64,000 bases of DNA from Azotobacter chroococcum (GCF_004339665.1 NZ_SMMU01000005.1:124001-188000); one strand, 5' to 3'. Shown: positions 40,160-55,827, numbered from the stretch's first letter. The notes: a model not told the origin generated them from the sequence alone. A program made the numbers and translations.

Positions 40160-40178
40160 GGCGGCCCCGCGGGCCGCC
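40160..40178. terminator. hairpin between convergent corC-like and purT
   Basis: Perfect 8-bp GC stem (40160-40167 with 40171-40178) with a CGC loop, seven bases after the upstream stop and eight before purT's. No T tract follows; termination is plausible but not certain. Confidence 0.45.
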
Positions 40179-40186
40179 TGGAGCCG

Positions 40187-41368
40187 TTACAGCAGCACCT
40201 CGACCGCCTGCGCGGCGTGCGTTGCCTTCTGCCGTGCAGCCTCCACCGAAGCGTCCCGCGCCAGGGCCACGCCCATCCGCCGCTGCCCTGCCACTTCCGG
40301 CTTGCCGAACAGGCGCAGTGCCGTATCCGGCTCGGCGAGCGCCGCACCCAGATTGGCGAAGCTCACCTCGCGGGAGTTGCCCTCGACCAGGATCACCGCC
40401 GAGGCGGCCGGCCCGAACTGGCGGATCGCCGGGATCGGCAGGCCGAGAATGGCCCGTGCGTGCAGGGCAAACTCGGAGAGATCCTGGGAAATCAGCGTCA
40501 CCAGCCCGGTGTCGTGGGGACGCGGCGAAACCTCGCTGAACCAGACCCGGTCGCCCTTGACGAACAGCTCGACGCCGAACAGCCCGCGCCCGCCCAGCGC
40601 CTCGGTGACCGTCCTGGCGATGCGCTCGGACTCGGCCTGCGCCGCGGCGGTCATCGCCTGCGGCTGCCAGGACTCCTGATAGTCGCCCTTCTCCTGGCGG
40701 TGACCGATGGGCGCGCAGAAGGTGGTACCGCCTGCATGGCGCACGGTGAGCAGGGTGATTTCGTAGTCGAAGTCGATGAATCCCTCGACGATCACCCGCC
40801 CCTTGCCGGCACGCCCGCCCTCCTGGGCATAGTCCCAGGCAGCCTGCAGCTGCTCCGGCCCTTTCAGCAGGCTCTGCCCCTTGCCGGAGGAACTCATGAT
40901 CGGCTTGACCACGCAGGGGAAGCCGAGCGCTTCCGCCGCCGCACGGTACTCCTCGAAGCTGTCGGCGAACCGGTAGGGCGAGGTCGGCAACCCCAGCTCT
41001 TCCGCGGCCAAACGGCGGATACCCTCGCGGTTCATGGTCAGATGGGCCGCACGCGCGCTGGGAATCACCGTAAAGCCCTCGCGCTCCAGCTCGAGCAGGG
41101 TCGCGGTGGCGATGGCTTCGATTTCCGGCACGATGTAGTGCGGTCGCTCCTGCTCGATCACCGCGCGCAGGGCGGCACCATCGAGCATGTTGATCACGTG
41201 ACTGCGATGGGCGACCTGCATGGCCGGAGCATCGGCATAACGATCCACGGCGATCACCTCCACACCGAAACGCTGCAGCTCGATCACCACTTCCTTGCCC
41301 AGCTCGCCTGAGCCACAGAGCAATACACGGGTCGCGCTCGGCGACAGCGGAGTTCCAATACGGGACAT
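40187..41368 (-). CDS. purT: formate-dependent GAR transformylase
   Basis: 393 residues, the standard PurT length. It makes formylglycinamide ribonucleotide from GAR, formate and ATP, bypassing folate at the third step of purine synthesis. N-terminal Rossmann-like [15 protein letters not shown], then the ATP-grasp domain with [13 protein letters not shown] (about 155-167), [11 protein letters not shown] and the metal-binding [22 protein letters not shown]. Start 41368 (MSRIGTPL) is the family N-terminus. It is the downstream gene of the DUF1289 gene on the minus strand. Confidence 0.96.
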   Translation of the reverse strand: MSRIGTPLSPSATRVLLCGSGELGKEVVIELQRFGVEVIAVDRYADAPAMQVAHRSHVINMLDGAALRAVIEQERPHYIVPEIEAIATATLLELEREGFTVIPSARAAHLTMNREGIRRLAAEELGLPTSPYRFADSFEEYRAAAEALGFPCVVKPIMSSSGKGQSLLKGPEQLQAAWDYAQEGGRAGKGRVIVEGFIDFDYEITLLTVRHAGGTTFCAPIGHRQEKGDYQESWQPQAMTAAAQAESERIARTVTEALGGRGLFGVELFVKGDRVWFSEVSPRPHDTGLVTLISQDLSEFALHARAILGLPIPAIRQFGPAASAVILVEGNSREVSFANLGAALAEPDTALRLFGKPEVAGQRRMGVALARDASVEAARQKATHAAQAVEVLL

Positions 41369-41426
41369 GGATTTTCCTTCAACATGAGGGGACCTGCCCA
41401 CGCCCGGAGGCACGAACAGGTGCAAT

Positions 41427-41615
41427 CTACGCGATCAGGCCCTTGGCGCGGGCCCGTTCGGCGCACAATGCCAGTATCTGGCGACGTTCAAAATTGTCCA
41501 ATCGTCGCCAGCATCTGATTTCATCCACCGTACGCTGGCAGGCGAGGCAGACATCATGCTCGTCCAGGGCGCACAACTGCACACAGGGCGAAGGGACGGG
41601 TCGTTCGTCGTTCAT
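41427..41615 (-). CDS. DUF1289 Cys-rich protein, 62 aa
   Basis: Small protein of the DUF1289 family with the pattern [25 protein letters not shown]: four Cys spaced like a metal or iron-sulfur ligand set. A later Trp-Arg-rich segment ([13 protein letters not shown]) is also typical. No molecular function is known for the family. It starts with ATG, is transcribed toward purT (58 bases apart), and is too short to judge codon usage well. Confidence 0.82.
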   Translation of the reverse strand: MNDERPVPSPCVQLCALDEHDVCLACQRTVDEIRCWRRLDNFERRQILALCAERARAKGLIA

Positions 41616-41690
41616 CAGTCTTTAACCGCGAAATCACGACCTTCGCCACGCACCGGGCACGCGGCGGCAGGAGGCGTCATTGTCACATCC

Positions 41691-42299
41691 TCAGCTCAGC
41701 TCGACGAAGCTCGCCGGCTGATGTCCGGTTTCGATGCCTGCATCGAACAACAGATTCACCAGCTCGACCACCATCATCGCCGTCAGCCCCCAGATCTTGT
41801 ACGGGCCATAGCGGTAACAGGGCACATAGTAGCTGCGCCCCTCGTGATCGATGCGGTGGGTGGTTTCTCGAGGATCTTCGCAGAAGAACGCCAGGGGCAC
41901 CGAGAAGAGCGCGGCGATCTCGCCATCGTTGGGCCGGTATTCGACGTAGTCGGGCACCAGCGCCACGTACGGGGTGACCTGGATGCCGTGACGCGACACC
42001 AGCTGGCTGAGCGGCCCCACCACCTCGACCAGCCCCGGCGGCAGGCCGATCTCCTCCTCCGCCTCGCGCAGGGCGGTGCGGACCAGATCGAGATCTTCCG
42101 GATCGCGGCGCCCGCCGGGAAAGGCCACTTCGCCGCCGTGGGTGGACAAGCCGCTGGCGCGCAGGGTCAGCACCAGCTCGGGCTCGTCGCTGCGGGTGAT
42201 CGGCATCAGCACCGCCGCTTCGGAAAAACGCCCAGCGGACTCCAGGAGCCGGGGCGAATAGCTGCGCACGCGTCGGAGTAGATCTTCCTGCATCGTCAT
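41691..42299 (-). CDS. Nudix hydrolase, CoA pyrophosphatase type
   Basis: About 202 residues. The UPF0035/NudL hallmarks are present: LRASGLSTHGGEVAFPGGRRDPEDLDLVRTALREAEEEIGL combines the CoA motif before the Nudix box with the box itself (GX5EX7REUXEEXGU). It should cleave CoA and its derivatives to adenosine 3',5'-bisphosphate plus phosphopantetheine. Two Met codons two residues apart could start it (42299 or 42293). It is divergent from a second Nudix gene at 42412. Confidence 0.87.
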   Translation of the reverse strand: MTMQEDLLRRVRSYSPRLLESAGRFSEAAVLMPITRSDEPELVLTLRASGLSTHGGEVAFPGGRRDPEDLDLVRTALREAEEEIGLPPGLVEVVGPLSQLVSRHGIQVTPYVALVPDYVEYRPNDGEIAALFSVPLAFFCEDPRETTHRIDHEGRSYYVPCYRYGPYKIWGLTAMMVVELVNLLFDAGIETGHQPASFVELS

Positions 42300-42411
42300 T
42301 CTCTATCTTTACTCCATGAAAACATCATGACACGAACCGCACAGCCCGCCCAAGCCTCGCTCCACCCGCGGCGTCGGCGGCGGCCGACAACCAATGCTCG
42401 GGAAAGCCCCC

Positions 42412-42978
42412 ATGAAATTCTGCAGCCAATGCGGCAGCTCGCTGAACTGGCAGATACCCAGCGGCGACCATCGTCCGCGCTTCGTCTGTCCCGCCTGCCA
42501 CACCGTGCATTACCAGAACCCCCGGATAGTCGCCGGCTGCCTGCCGCTCTGGGACGGGCAGCTCCTGCTGTGCCGGCGGGCCATCGAACCGCGCCGCGGC
42601 TTCTGGACGCTGCCCGGCGGGTTCATGGAGAACGACGAAACCATGGAGCAGGCAGCGGCCCGGGAAACCCTGGAGGAGGCCTGCGCGCGCGTCGAAGGAC
42701 TCGCGCTGTATACCCTGTTCGATCTACCACACATCCAGCAGGTGCATGTATTCTTCCGCGCCCGCCTGGTCGCTGCCGACTTTGCCGCCGGCGCGGAGAG
42801 CCTTGAGGTGCGTCTCTTTGATGAAGCTGACATCCCCTGGCCAGAGCTGGCTTTTCCGACGGTCGGTCATACCCTAGAATATTTCTTCAAGGACCGGGTT
42901 CGGCAGTTCTACCCGGTGCGCAACGAACCGCTTGCGCCCTTGCACACACTCCTGACGAACCCCCTGGAACAATCCTGA
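42412..42978 (+). CDS. Nudix hydrolase with N-terminal zinc ribbon
   Basis: 188 residues. An N-terminal four-Cys zinc ribbon (FCSQCGSS and VCPACHT) is followed by a Nudix box, GGFMENDETMEQAAARETLEEAC (about residues 67-89). Zn-ribbon Nudix enzymes of this sort act on NADH-like or nucleotide-sugar substrates; the specific substrate is not predictable. Start 42412 (MKFCSQCG) is preferred over 42394 since the family begins here and GGGAAAG lies upstream. The L,D-transpeptidase gene follows after 20 bases. Confidence 0.87.
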   Translation: MKFCSQCGSSLNWQIPSGDHRPRFVCPACHTVHYQNPRIVAGCLPLWDGQLLLCRRAIEPRRGFWTLPGGFMENDETMEQAAARETLEEACARVEGLALYTLFDLPHIQQVHVFFRARLVAADFAAGAESLEVRLFDEADIPWPELAFPTVGHTLEYFFKDRVRQFYPVRNEPLAPLHTLLTNPLEQS

Positions 42979-42998
42979 TCGCTGATAGGGAACTTTCG

Positions 42999-43502
42999 AT
43001 GCGCTGGTTGCTTGCATTCCTTTGCCTGTTTCTTGCCGGCCTCTCGCAGGCCAGCGTGCCCGTTGCCGGCGATGGACGAGTCGTCGACAAGGTGCTGGTG
43101 GTGAAATCCGAGCGCAAGCTGCACCTGCTCAGCAAAGGGCAGCCGCTCAAGTCCTACAAGGTTTCCCTGGGCAAGCAGCCCAGAGGCCCCAAGCTGCGCG
43201 AAGGCGACCAACGCACCCCGGAAGGCCTCTACTGGCTCGACTGGCGCAAGGCCAGCGACAAGTTCAACCTGTCCATGCACATTTCCTACCCCAACGTCCG
43301 CGACCAGGCCCGCGCCCGCGCCGAAGGCGTGTCGCCCGGCAGCATGATCATGCTCCATGGCACGCCACTGGACGAGCACTATCCCGAATGGTACTTCCAC
43401 GGGCTCGACTGGACCGAGGGCTGCATCGCCATGCGCAACGACGACATGCGCGAGGTCTGGAGCCTGGTCAGGGACGGCACCCTGATCGAAATCCGCCCCT
43501 GA
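42999..43502 (+). CDS. L,D-transpeptidase (YkuD family)
   Basis: 167 residues with a signal peptide (MRWLLAFLCLFLAGLSQA). The YkuD domain has the catalytic triad segment: His120 in MLHGTPLDE, and Cys142 in WTEGCIAM, a minor variant of the usual SxGCIRM. A YkuD enzyme would make 3-3 cross-links or attach lipoproteins in peptidoglycan; this short form with one domain is close to ErfK-like periplasmic enzymes. It is 20 bases downstream of the Zn-ribbon Nudix gene, probably one transcript. Confidence 0.9.
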   Translation: MRWLLAFLCLFLAGLSQASVPVAGDGRVVDKVLVVKSERKLHLLSKGQPLKSYKVSLGKQPRGPKLREGDQRTPEGLYWLDWRKASDKFNLSMHISYPNVRDQARARAEGVSPGSMIMLHGTPLDEHYPEWYFHGLDWTEGCIAMRNDDMREVWSLVRDGTLIEIRP

Positions 43503-43516
43503 TCCCGAAAGACCAA

Positions 43517-43549
43517 AAGCCCCGACTCGTCAGCGACGGGCTGGGGCTT
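43517..43549 (+). terminator. probable terminator after the L,D-transpeptidase
   Basis: AAGCCCC (43517-43523) pairs with GGGGCTT (43543-43549) around a GC-rich interior that can form more pairs; the plus strand continues CTCTC. It lies between the convergent L,D-transpeptidase and NIF3-like genes. Confidence 0.55.
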
Positions 43550-43565
43550 CTCTCGTCCGGACGGA

Positions 43566-43883
43566 TCAGAACTGCATGTCGGACAGCCGCCAGACCTCGA
43601 AGGCCGGCGTCTCGTAGGGATGGGCCTTTTTCAGCGCCTTGACGGCATCATGAATGCGCTCGTCGGCGACCACCATTTCCACCTTCCACTCGGCCACCTG
43701 CTCCAGCTTGCCGACCTGCCCCTGGTACGGCTGGCTGCCCTCGAGCGGGCGGTACTGTCCCTGCCCCAAGGCTTGCCAGCAGCAACTGTCGTAAGCGCCG
43801 ATACGCCCGCCTCCGGCGGCAAACACGGCATCCTTGACCGCTTCCACATGACTCTCCGGTACGTAAAAGCACAGCTTGTACAT
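43566..43883 (-). CDS. NIF3/YqfO-like PII-fold protein, 105 aa
   Basis: Single ferredoxin-like/PII-type domain like the insert of YqfO (NIF3 family). Characteristic parts are MYKLCFYVPESHVEAVKDAVFAAGGGRIGAYDSCCWQ, GSQPYQGQVGKLEQVAEWKVEMV, and HPYETPAFEVWRL at the end. Members are found as stand-alone CutA-like proteins of unknown role; binding of a small ligand or metal is possible. The ATG at 43883 follows GGGAGATT; codons upstream in the same frame only mirror purL. It is downstream of purL on the same strand. Confidence 0.85.
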   Translation of the reverse strand: MYKLCFYVPESHVEAVKDAVFAAGGGRIGAYDSCCWQALGQGQYRPLEGSQPYQGQVGKLEQVAEWKVEMVVADERIHDAVKALKKAHPYETPAFEVWRLSDMQF

Positions 43884-43990
43884 CGGAATCTCCCGAAGGC
43901 GAGGCAGGCCCGGCATCGCGACGCGCCCGGCCAGCGTCTCCCGTGATGGAAAGGGGCGAGCGTCGGCGCCCCCGAAAAAACACCGTCCGG

Positions 43991-49517
<5,527 letters not shown>

Positions 49518-49529
49518 AACCCGCCGGCC

Positions 49530-50006
49530 TCAGCCACGCCGCGCCTTGAAGAAGGCCTTGAGGATCGCCCCGCACTCCTCCGCCAGCAGCCCGCCCTCAA
49601 CCAGCACCCGGTGGTTGAGAAAGTCCTGGGCGAAGAAGGCCCCGCGACTGACCGCCACCCCGGCGCGCGGCTCGCTAGCGCCGAACACCACCCGTGCGAC
49701 GCGCGCATGGACAATCAGCCCGGCGCACATGCTGCAGGGCTCCAGCGTCACGTACAGGGTGCTGCCGGGCAACCGGTAGTTGTCCAGCACGGCGGCGGCG
49801 GCGCGGATCGCCACCATCTCGGCATGGGCACTGGGATCGCGGCGGGAGATCGGGCAATTGAAGCCGCGCCCAACGATCTCGCCGCCCCGCACCAGCACGG
49901 CGCCTACCGGCACCTCGCCCAGCCCGGCGCCTTCGGCGGCCAGGACCAGCGCCTCGCGCATGAAACGCTCGTCCTGACTACGGTCGATGATCTGCAGGTT
50001 TTTCAT
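49530..50006 (-). CDS. tadA: tRNA-specific adenosine deaminase TadA
   Basis: 158 residues. It deaminates A34 to inosine in tRNA-Arg(ACG). The zinc site is complete: HAEMVAIRAAA (His and the proton-shuttling Glu, about residues 61-71) and the Cys pair in TLEPCSMCAG. Family context FMREALVLAAEG at the N-terminus fits. It is convergent with mltF (12 bases between stops) and downstream of the multicopper oxidase on the same strand. Confidence 0.96.
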   Translation of the reverse strand: MKNLQIIDRSQDERFMREALVLAAEGAGLGEVPVGAVLVRGGEIVGRGFNCPISRRDPSAHAEMVAIRAAAAVLDNYRLPGSTLYVTLEPCSMCAGLIVHARVARVVFGASEPRAGVAVSRGAFFAQDFLNHRVLVEGGLLAEECGAILKAFFKARRG

Positions 50007-50045
50007 GAATAAGCATCAGATCGGGAATCACGGAAAGGGGTGTCC

Positions 50046-51416
50046 CTACGCCACCTTGATCGCCGCCATCAGCCCCGTCTCCATGTGGTCGACCACATGG
50101 CAGTGGAACATCCATAGCCCGGGATTGTCCGCCACCAGGGCGACCTGCGCGGTTTCGTTGCGCCCCAGCAGATAGGTGTCGGTGAAATACGGGTCGATCT
50201 TCCGGCGATTGGAATCCAGCACCTTGAAGGTCATTCCGTGCAGATGGATCGGATGCTGGTACTGGCTGACGTTGCGCAGCTCGAAGATGTAGCTGCGGCC
50301 CTGCTGCAGGGTGGCGATGGGCCGCTCGGCGCAGCTCCTGTCGTTGATGTCCCAGGCCTGGCCGTTGATCTGCCAGAACTTGAAGGCCCCGCCCTGCTCC
50401 ATGTTCGTCGACAGGGCGCCGGCCCACTCGAAGTTGAAGCGCAGGCTCTCTGCAGCGGCCAGATCGGGCTCCGGTATGGGATTGGCCGGCAGCGCGGCCG
50501 GCCAGTCGCCGGGCGCCTCGCCGCCGTCCACGCTCTTCAGGGTCGCCAGGCGCAGCGGACCGTTGCGCAGCGGCAACTCCACCCCGGCCGCCGGCACCCG
50601 GAGGCCCAGCTCGATGCGCATGCCCGGGCCCAGCCAGTACTCCTTGCCCAGCGGGCGCGGCGCGACGGGGTTGCCGTCCAGCGCGTAGATGCGCGCCTCG
50701 GCATCCGGCAGGTTGAGGCGATAGGTCAGGGTATTGTCGAGGTTGAGAATACGCAGGCGCACGATCTGCCCGGCGGGCAGCTCCAGGGTCGGCGCCGCCT
50801 CGCCGTTGACCGTGGTCAGCCGCCCCGGCGTGCCGCCGCGGGCTGCCTCGCGCGGCACGCTGAACTCGCCGAAGACGCCCTGCCCGTCGACATGCCAGCT
50901 CTTCAGGCTCAGCGTGCGCTCATGGCGGAAACCGCTGGGCTCGCGCTCCTCGACGATCAAGGGACCGACCAGCCCGCGGCCGAGCTGCTCGCCGCTGGCG
51001 GTGTGCGGGTGGTACCAGAAGCTGCCGGCGTCCGGCAGCCGGAAGCGGTAGTCGAAATACTCGCCCGGCAGCACCGGCAGCTGCGACACATAGGGCACGC
51101 CGTCCATCTCCAGCGGCAGACGGATGCCGTGCCAGTGGATGGTGCTCGGATCGGGCAGGCGGTTGACGAAGCGCACCCGCAGCCAGTCGCCCTGCCGCGC
51201 GCGCAACTCCAGCCCCGGCGCCTGGCCGCCGTAGGCCCAGACGGAGGTCCTGTGTCCCGGCACCAGTTCCACGTCCAGCGGTGCGGCGATCAGCTCGTAG
51301 TCGTGGGTTCTCGCCTCCTCCGGCCGCCCCAGCCAGTAGCGCGCGCCGCCGGCGCCCAGGCCGAGCACGGAAACGCCGGCCAGGCCGGCGAGGATCTGTC
51401 TGCGGGTAAAACTCAT
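50046..51416 (-). CDS. Tat-exported multicopper oxidase
   Basis: 456 residues with a Tat signal (TRRQILAGL followed by a hydrophobic core) and three cupredoxin domains. All copper-binding blocks are visible: IHWHGIRLP and WYHPHTASG in domain 1, and HPIHLHGMTF and MFHCHVVDHMETGLM near the C-terminus, which supply type 1, 2 and 3 ligands. It could be a ferroxidase, a cuprous oxidase or a laccase-like phenol oxidase; the substrate cannot be read from the sequence. A Fur-box-like sequence lies 76-94 bases upstream, which favours a link with iron. Confidence 0.93.
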   Translation of the reverse strand: MSFTRRQILAGLAGVSVLGLGAGGARYWLGRPEEARTHDYELIAAPLDVELVPGHRTSVWAYGGQAPGLELRARQGDWLRVRFVNRLPDPSTIHWHGIRLPLEMDGVPYVSQLPVLPGEYFDYRFRLPDAGSFWYHPHTASGEQLGRGLVGPLIVEEREPSGFRHERTLSLKSWHVDGQGVFGEFSVPREAARGGTPGRLTTVNGEAAPTLELPAGQIVRLRILNLDNTLTYRLNLPDAEARIYALDGNPVAPRPLGKEYWLGPGMRIELGLRVPAAGVELPLRNGPLRLATLKSVDGGEAPGDWPAALPANPIPEPDLAAAESLRFNFEWAGALSTNMEQGGAFKFWQINGQAWDINDRSCAERPIATLQQGRSYIFELRNVSQYQHPIHLHGMTFKVLDSNRRKIDPYFTDTYLLGRNETAQVALVADNPGLWMFHCHVVDHMETGLMAAIKVA

Positions 51417-51491
51417 GAAGTCGGTCTCCTGCCCGGCCGGGCACCGCCCTCATCAGGCGGTCGTTCGTGGGCACGGTATTCGGCGATGGAT

Positions 51492-51510
51492 GAAATAGTT
51501 TCTCATTATC
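51492..51510. promoter_or_regulatory. Fur-box-like site upstream of the multicopper oxidase
   Basis: Read on the minus strand, these 19 bases match the classical 19-bp Fur consensus at 14 positions, including the first eight (GATAATGA). It lies 76-94 bases before the oxidase start. No other known operator is closer. Confidence 0.4.
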
Positions 51511-51588
51511 CAGCGAGATCAACCATCGCCGCATCAACGATCCGCCCGCTTCGCCCGAGCTGCAACCTCGCCTGCAGATCCAGAAACG

Positions 51589-51623
51589 AAAAACCCCATG
51601 GCCGCAACGGCCATGGGGTTTTT
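51589..51623. terminator. strong bidirectional terminator between fesII and the multicopper oxidase
   Basis: Perfect 16-bp stem (51589-51604 with 51608-51623) with a three-base loop, arms starting with five A and ending with five T. It lies 17 bases after the fesII stop, so fesII transcription should end before the oxidase gene. Confidence 0.95.
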
Positions 51624-51640
51624 GGCGAAGACCGGGGCGA

Positions 51641-52009
51641 TCAGGCGCCGCCCGGCTCTCCGGTGAACTCGACCAGCAGGTCTTCGTCGGTGACGATGGT
51701 CTGGCAGGCCAGACGGTAGGTCGGCGGGATATCACGCACGGCAGCGCGCTCCTCTTCGGACTTCGGCAGCTTGCCGACGGACTTGAGAACATTCCGCTCC
51801 TTGTCGGTCAGCATCATGCCCTTGATACGCTCGCCATCGAGGTGGGTGATCTTGACCAGACAGGAACCACACTTACCATCCTGGCACTCGAAAGGGATCT
51901 TGATGCCGTTTTCCTGGGCAACGCCCAGCAGCGTGGAACGCTTGCCGGCGACTGCTTCGACTTTCTTGTTATGCGGCATGAGCGGCGAAGAGAAATAAAT
52001 CGTAGCCAT
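51641..52009 (-). CDS. fesII: 2Fe-2S ferredoxin FeSII (Shethna protein II), nitrogenase protection
   Basis: 122-residue [2Fe-2S] ferredoxin. Under oxygen stress FeSII binds the Fe and MoFe proteins of nitrogenase and locks them in a protected inactive complex. The cluster ligands are Cys42, Cys47, Cys50 and Cys102. The N-terminal PHNKK stretch gives Lys14-Lys15 in mature numbering, the pair reported to matter for complex formation. The segment about 64-82 ([19 protein letters not shown]) corresponds to the mobile loop. AAGGA lies eight bases before ATG. It is a single gene with its own terminator. The identification rests on memory of the A. vinelandii protein; a few residues seem to differ. 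Confidence 0.95.
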   Translation of the reverse strand: MATIYFSSPLMPHNKKVEAVAGKRSTLLGVAQENGIKIPFECQDGKCGSCLVKITHLDGERIKGMMLTDKERNVLKSVGKLPKSEEERAAVRDIPPTYRLACQTIVTDEDLLVEFTGEPGGA

Positions 52010-52345
52010 ACAAAAATCCTTTCCGTAATTAATTACCAGACCAACTCACGTGCATCCGCCACATTAATCGCGGAGGCGCGGCAACACTGAATAGCAACTT
52101 GCAAAAGTTGTAAATCACTGTAGAGACAGCCCTTTATCCTCAAGGACCGTGAGGACGATAGTACTTATAGAAATCCTCCAGCACAATGATTTTAATCATG
52201 GAAATTTTTCAAAAAAGTTTCCATGCAAATCATTAGCAAAGTATCTAAATAACTTTCACGGCTGTCTCGCCGGGACTTTTATATACTTCTTACTTGCACT
52301 GATTTCTCAAATGCGAATAACAACTTCATGTCGCACAGCATAGTT
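52010..52345. promoter_or_regulatory. AT-rich island upstream of fesII
   Basis: About 335 bases of visibly low-GC DNA in a high-GC chromosome, ending about where the guaA downstream region begins. It has no credible gene. It contains a 16-bp palindrome CAACTT-N4-AAGTTG at 52095-52110 and the long dyad at 52185-52234. A possible sigma-70 -35/-10 pair on the minus strand (TTGAGA about 52305-52310, TATATA about 52280) would give a ~270-base leader. No sigma-54 -24/-12 pair was found. From 52346 to 52512 the sequence returns to high GC. Confidence 0.6.
52185..52234. repeat. long imperfect dyad in the fesII upstream island
   Basis: CATGGAAA (52197-52204) pairs with TTTCCATG (52218-52225); inside it TTTTT faces AAAAA, and outside it AATGATTT (52185-52192) faces AAATCATT (52227-52234). 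ATGATTTTAATCAT (52186-52199) is itself a palindrome. This can form a ~20-bp AT-rich stem in RNA, or bind a dimeric regulator. Confidence 0.6.
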
Positions 52346-52431
52346 CCGCGCTACGGAGGGCATGGACGAGGAAGGCAGCACAACTGCCCGAAGCGGAAGG
52401 AGCTGTGGAAAGGGAACGTCCGGAAAGGACG

Positions 52432-52459
52432 CTGCCGACGCCCAGAGGGGCATCGGCAG
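52432..52459 (-). terminator. probable guaA terminator hairpin
   Basis: Stem of 7 + 4 bp (52432-52438 with 52453-52459; 52440-52443 with 52448-52451) and one mismatch, 54 bases after the guaA stop. No long T tract follows on the minus strand, so it is a weak candidate. Confidence 0.45.
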
Positions 52460-52512
52460 CAGACAGCAGGCGGGGAAGCGCGATGACGGACGCCGGGCGA
52501 CGGGCCGGCGCC

Positions 52513-54093
52513 TCACTCCCACTCGATGGTTGCCGGCGGCTTGCTCGACACGTCGTAGGTGACGCGGGAGATGCCGTCGATCTCATTGATGATGCGGTTG
52601 GAGACCTTCTCCAGCAGCTCGTAGGGCAGGTGCGCCCAGCGCGCGGTCATGAAGTCGACGGTTTCCACCGCGCGCAGGGCGACCACCCAGGCGTAGCGGC
52701 GGCCGTCGCCGACCACACCCACCGACTTCACCGGCTGGAACACCACGAAGGCCTGACTGGTCTTGTGGTACCAGTCGAAGTTGTGCAGTTCCTCGATGAA
52801 GATGTGGTCGGCGCGGCGCAGCAGGTCGGCGTACTCCTTCTTCACCTCGCCGAGGATGCGCACGCCCAGGCCCGGGCCGGGGAACGGGTGGCGGTAGACC
52901 ATGTCGTAGGGCAGGCCCAGCTCCAGGCCGATCTTGCGCACCTCGTCCTTGAACAGTTCGCGCAGCGGCTCGACCAGCTTGAGGTTCATGTCCTCGGGCA
53001 GGCCGCCGACGTTGTGGTGCGACTTGATCACGTGGGCCTTGCCGGTCTTGGCGCCGGCCGACTCGATCACGTCGGGGTAGATGGTGCCCTGGGCGAGGAA
53101 CTTGATGCCCTCGAGCTTGGCCGCCTCGGCGTCGAACACCTCGATGAAGGTGCGGCCGATGATCTTGCGCTTCTGCTCCGGGTCGGAAACGCCGGCCAGG
53201 TTGTCGAGGAACTGCGCCTCGGCATCGGCGCGGATTACCTTGACGCCCATGTTCTCGGCGAACATGGCCATCACCTGGTCGCCCTCATGCAGACGCAGCA
53301 GGCCGTTGTCGACGAACACGCAGGTCAGGCGGTCGCCGATGGCGCGGTGCAAGAGCGCGGCGACCACCGAGGAATCGACGCCGCCGGAAAGGCCGAGCAG
53401 CACGTTGGCGCCGCCGACCTGGGCGCGCACCTGGGCGATGGCGTCCTCGACGATGTTGGACGGCGTCCACAGCGCCTCGCAGCCGCAGATCTCGCGCACG
53501 AAGCGGGAGAGGATGCGCAGGCCCTGCTTGGTGTGGGTCACTTCCGGGTGGAACTGCACGCCGTAGTAGCCGCGCTTGTCGTCGGCCATGGCGGCGATCG
53601 GGCAGCTCGGGGTGCTGGCCAGCACATGGAAGCCTTCGGGAATCCCGGTGACCTTGTCGCCGTGGCTCATCCACACGTCGAGGCCGAGCACGCCGTCGTC
53701 GTCCACGTGGTCCTCAATGCCGTCGAGCAGGCGCGCCTTGCCGACCACATCGACGCGGGCGTAGCCGAACTCGCGCAGGTCCGAGCCCTGCACCTTGCCG
53801 CCGAGCTGCTCGGCCATGGTCTGCATGCCGTAGCAGATGCCGAAAAGCGGCACGCCCAGGTCGAACACCGCCTGCGGCGCACGCGGGCTGTCAGCCTCGT
53901 GCACCGACTCCGGCCCGCCGGCGAGGATGATGCCGCGCGGGGCGAAGGCACGGATGTCCTCGTTGCTCATGTCGAACGGATGCAGCTCGCAATAGACGCC
54001 GATCTCGCGCACCCGGCGGGCAATCAGCTGGGTGTACTGGGAGCCGAAATCCAGGATCAGGATGCGGTGGGCGTGGATGTCTTGGTGGGCCAT
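52513..54093 (-). CDS. guaA: GMP synthase (glutamine-hydrolysing)
   Basis: 526 residues. It aminates XMP to GMP. N-terminal glutaminase domain: Cys nucleophile in [10 protein letters not shown] (about residue 85), His and Glu in [14 protein letters not shown]-pyrophosphatase domain: P-loop [12 protein letters not shown] (about 233-244), and a C-terminal dimerisation domain ending ATIEWE. Two ATGs (54099, 54093) are available; GAGAG lies at better spacing for the second. It is downstream of guaB but separated from it by a 141-bp structured repeat, so co-transcription may be reduced. Confidence 0.97.
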   Translation of the reverse strand: MAHQDIHAHRILILDFGSQYTQLIARRVREIGVYCELHPFDMSNEDIRAFAPRGIILAGGPESVHEADSPRAPQAVFDLGVPLFGICYGMQTMAEQLGGKVQGSDLREFGYARVDVVGKARLLDGIEDHVDDDGVLGLDVWMSHGDKVTGIPEGFHVLASTPSCPIAAMADDKRGYYGVQFHPEVTHTKQGLRILSRFVREICGCEALWTPSNIVEDAIAQVRAQVGGANVLLGLSGGVDSSVVAALLHRAIGDRLTCVFVDNGLLRLHEGDQVMAMFAENMGVKVIRADAEAQFLDNLAGVSDPEQKRKIIGRTFIEVFDAEAAKLEGIKFLAQGTIYPDVIESAGAKTGKAHVIKSHHNVGGLPEDMNLKLVEPLRELFKDEVRKIGLELGLPYDMVYRHPFPGPGLGVRILGEVKKEYADLLRRADHIFIEELHNFDWYHKTSQAFVVFQPVKSVGVVGDGRRYAWVVALRAVETVDFMTARWAHLPYELLEKVSNRIINEIDGISRVTYDVSSKPPATIEWE

Positions 54094-54178
54094 GGCCATC
54101 TCTCTTGGCGGAATTCACAAACGACGCGGGGCTGTCCCGTTTTTTCACAACAGCAGCAGCCCCGTGTCTTCAGTTCTT

Positions 54179-54318
54179 AAAAATCGATTTGCCGCGTCGC
54201 GAGCGCAGGTCAGGCAAGGTGGAAAGAGGCGAGGAAGCGGAGTTTGCTGAAGCAAATGAGCATTCCGAACCTCTTTCCAACGCGGCATGGCCAAGTGCAG
54301 CAGCGTCAAATCGATTTT

Positions 54319-54319
<1 letters not shown>
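54179..54319. mobile_element. MITE-like structured repeat, 141 bp, between guaB and guaA
   Basis: Terminal inverted repeats of 13 bp are perfect (54179-54191 with 54307-54319: AAAAATCGATTTG and its complement) and extend to 16 of 17. Inside, GGAAAGAGG (54221-54229) pairs with CCTCTTTCC (54270-54278), and within that TTTGC-TGAA-GCAAA (54243-54256) forms a small hairpin. No open frame is present. The right end touches the last base of the guaB stop codon. I think I have seen similar core sequences in pseudomonad intergenic regions, but cannot verify it. Confidence 0.6.

Positions 54320-55827
<1,508 letters not shown>

Noticed and set aside
52149-52343. 64-codon frame in the AT-rich island on the plus strand
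   Set aside because: No ribosome binding site, no homology recognised, and it overlaps the dyad and the likely fesII control region.
52010-52345. Sigma-54/NifA-type promoter for fesII
   Set aside because: I looked for a GG-N10-GC -24/-12 pair close to the start in both orientations and found none with acceptable match.
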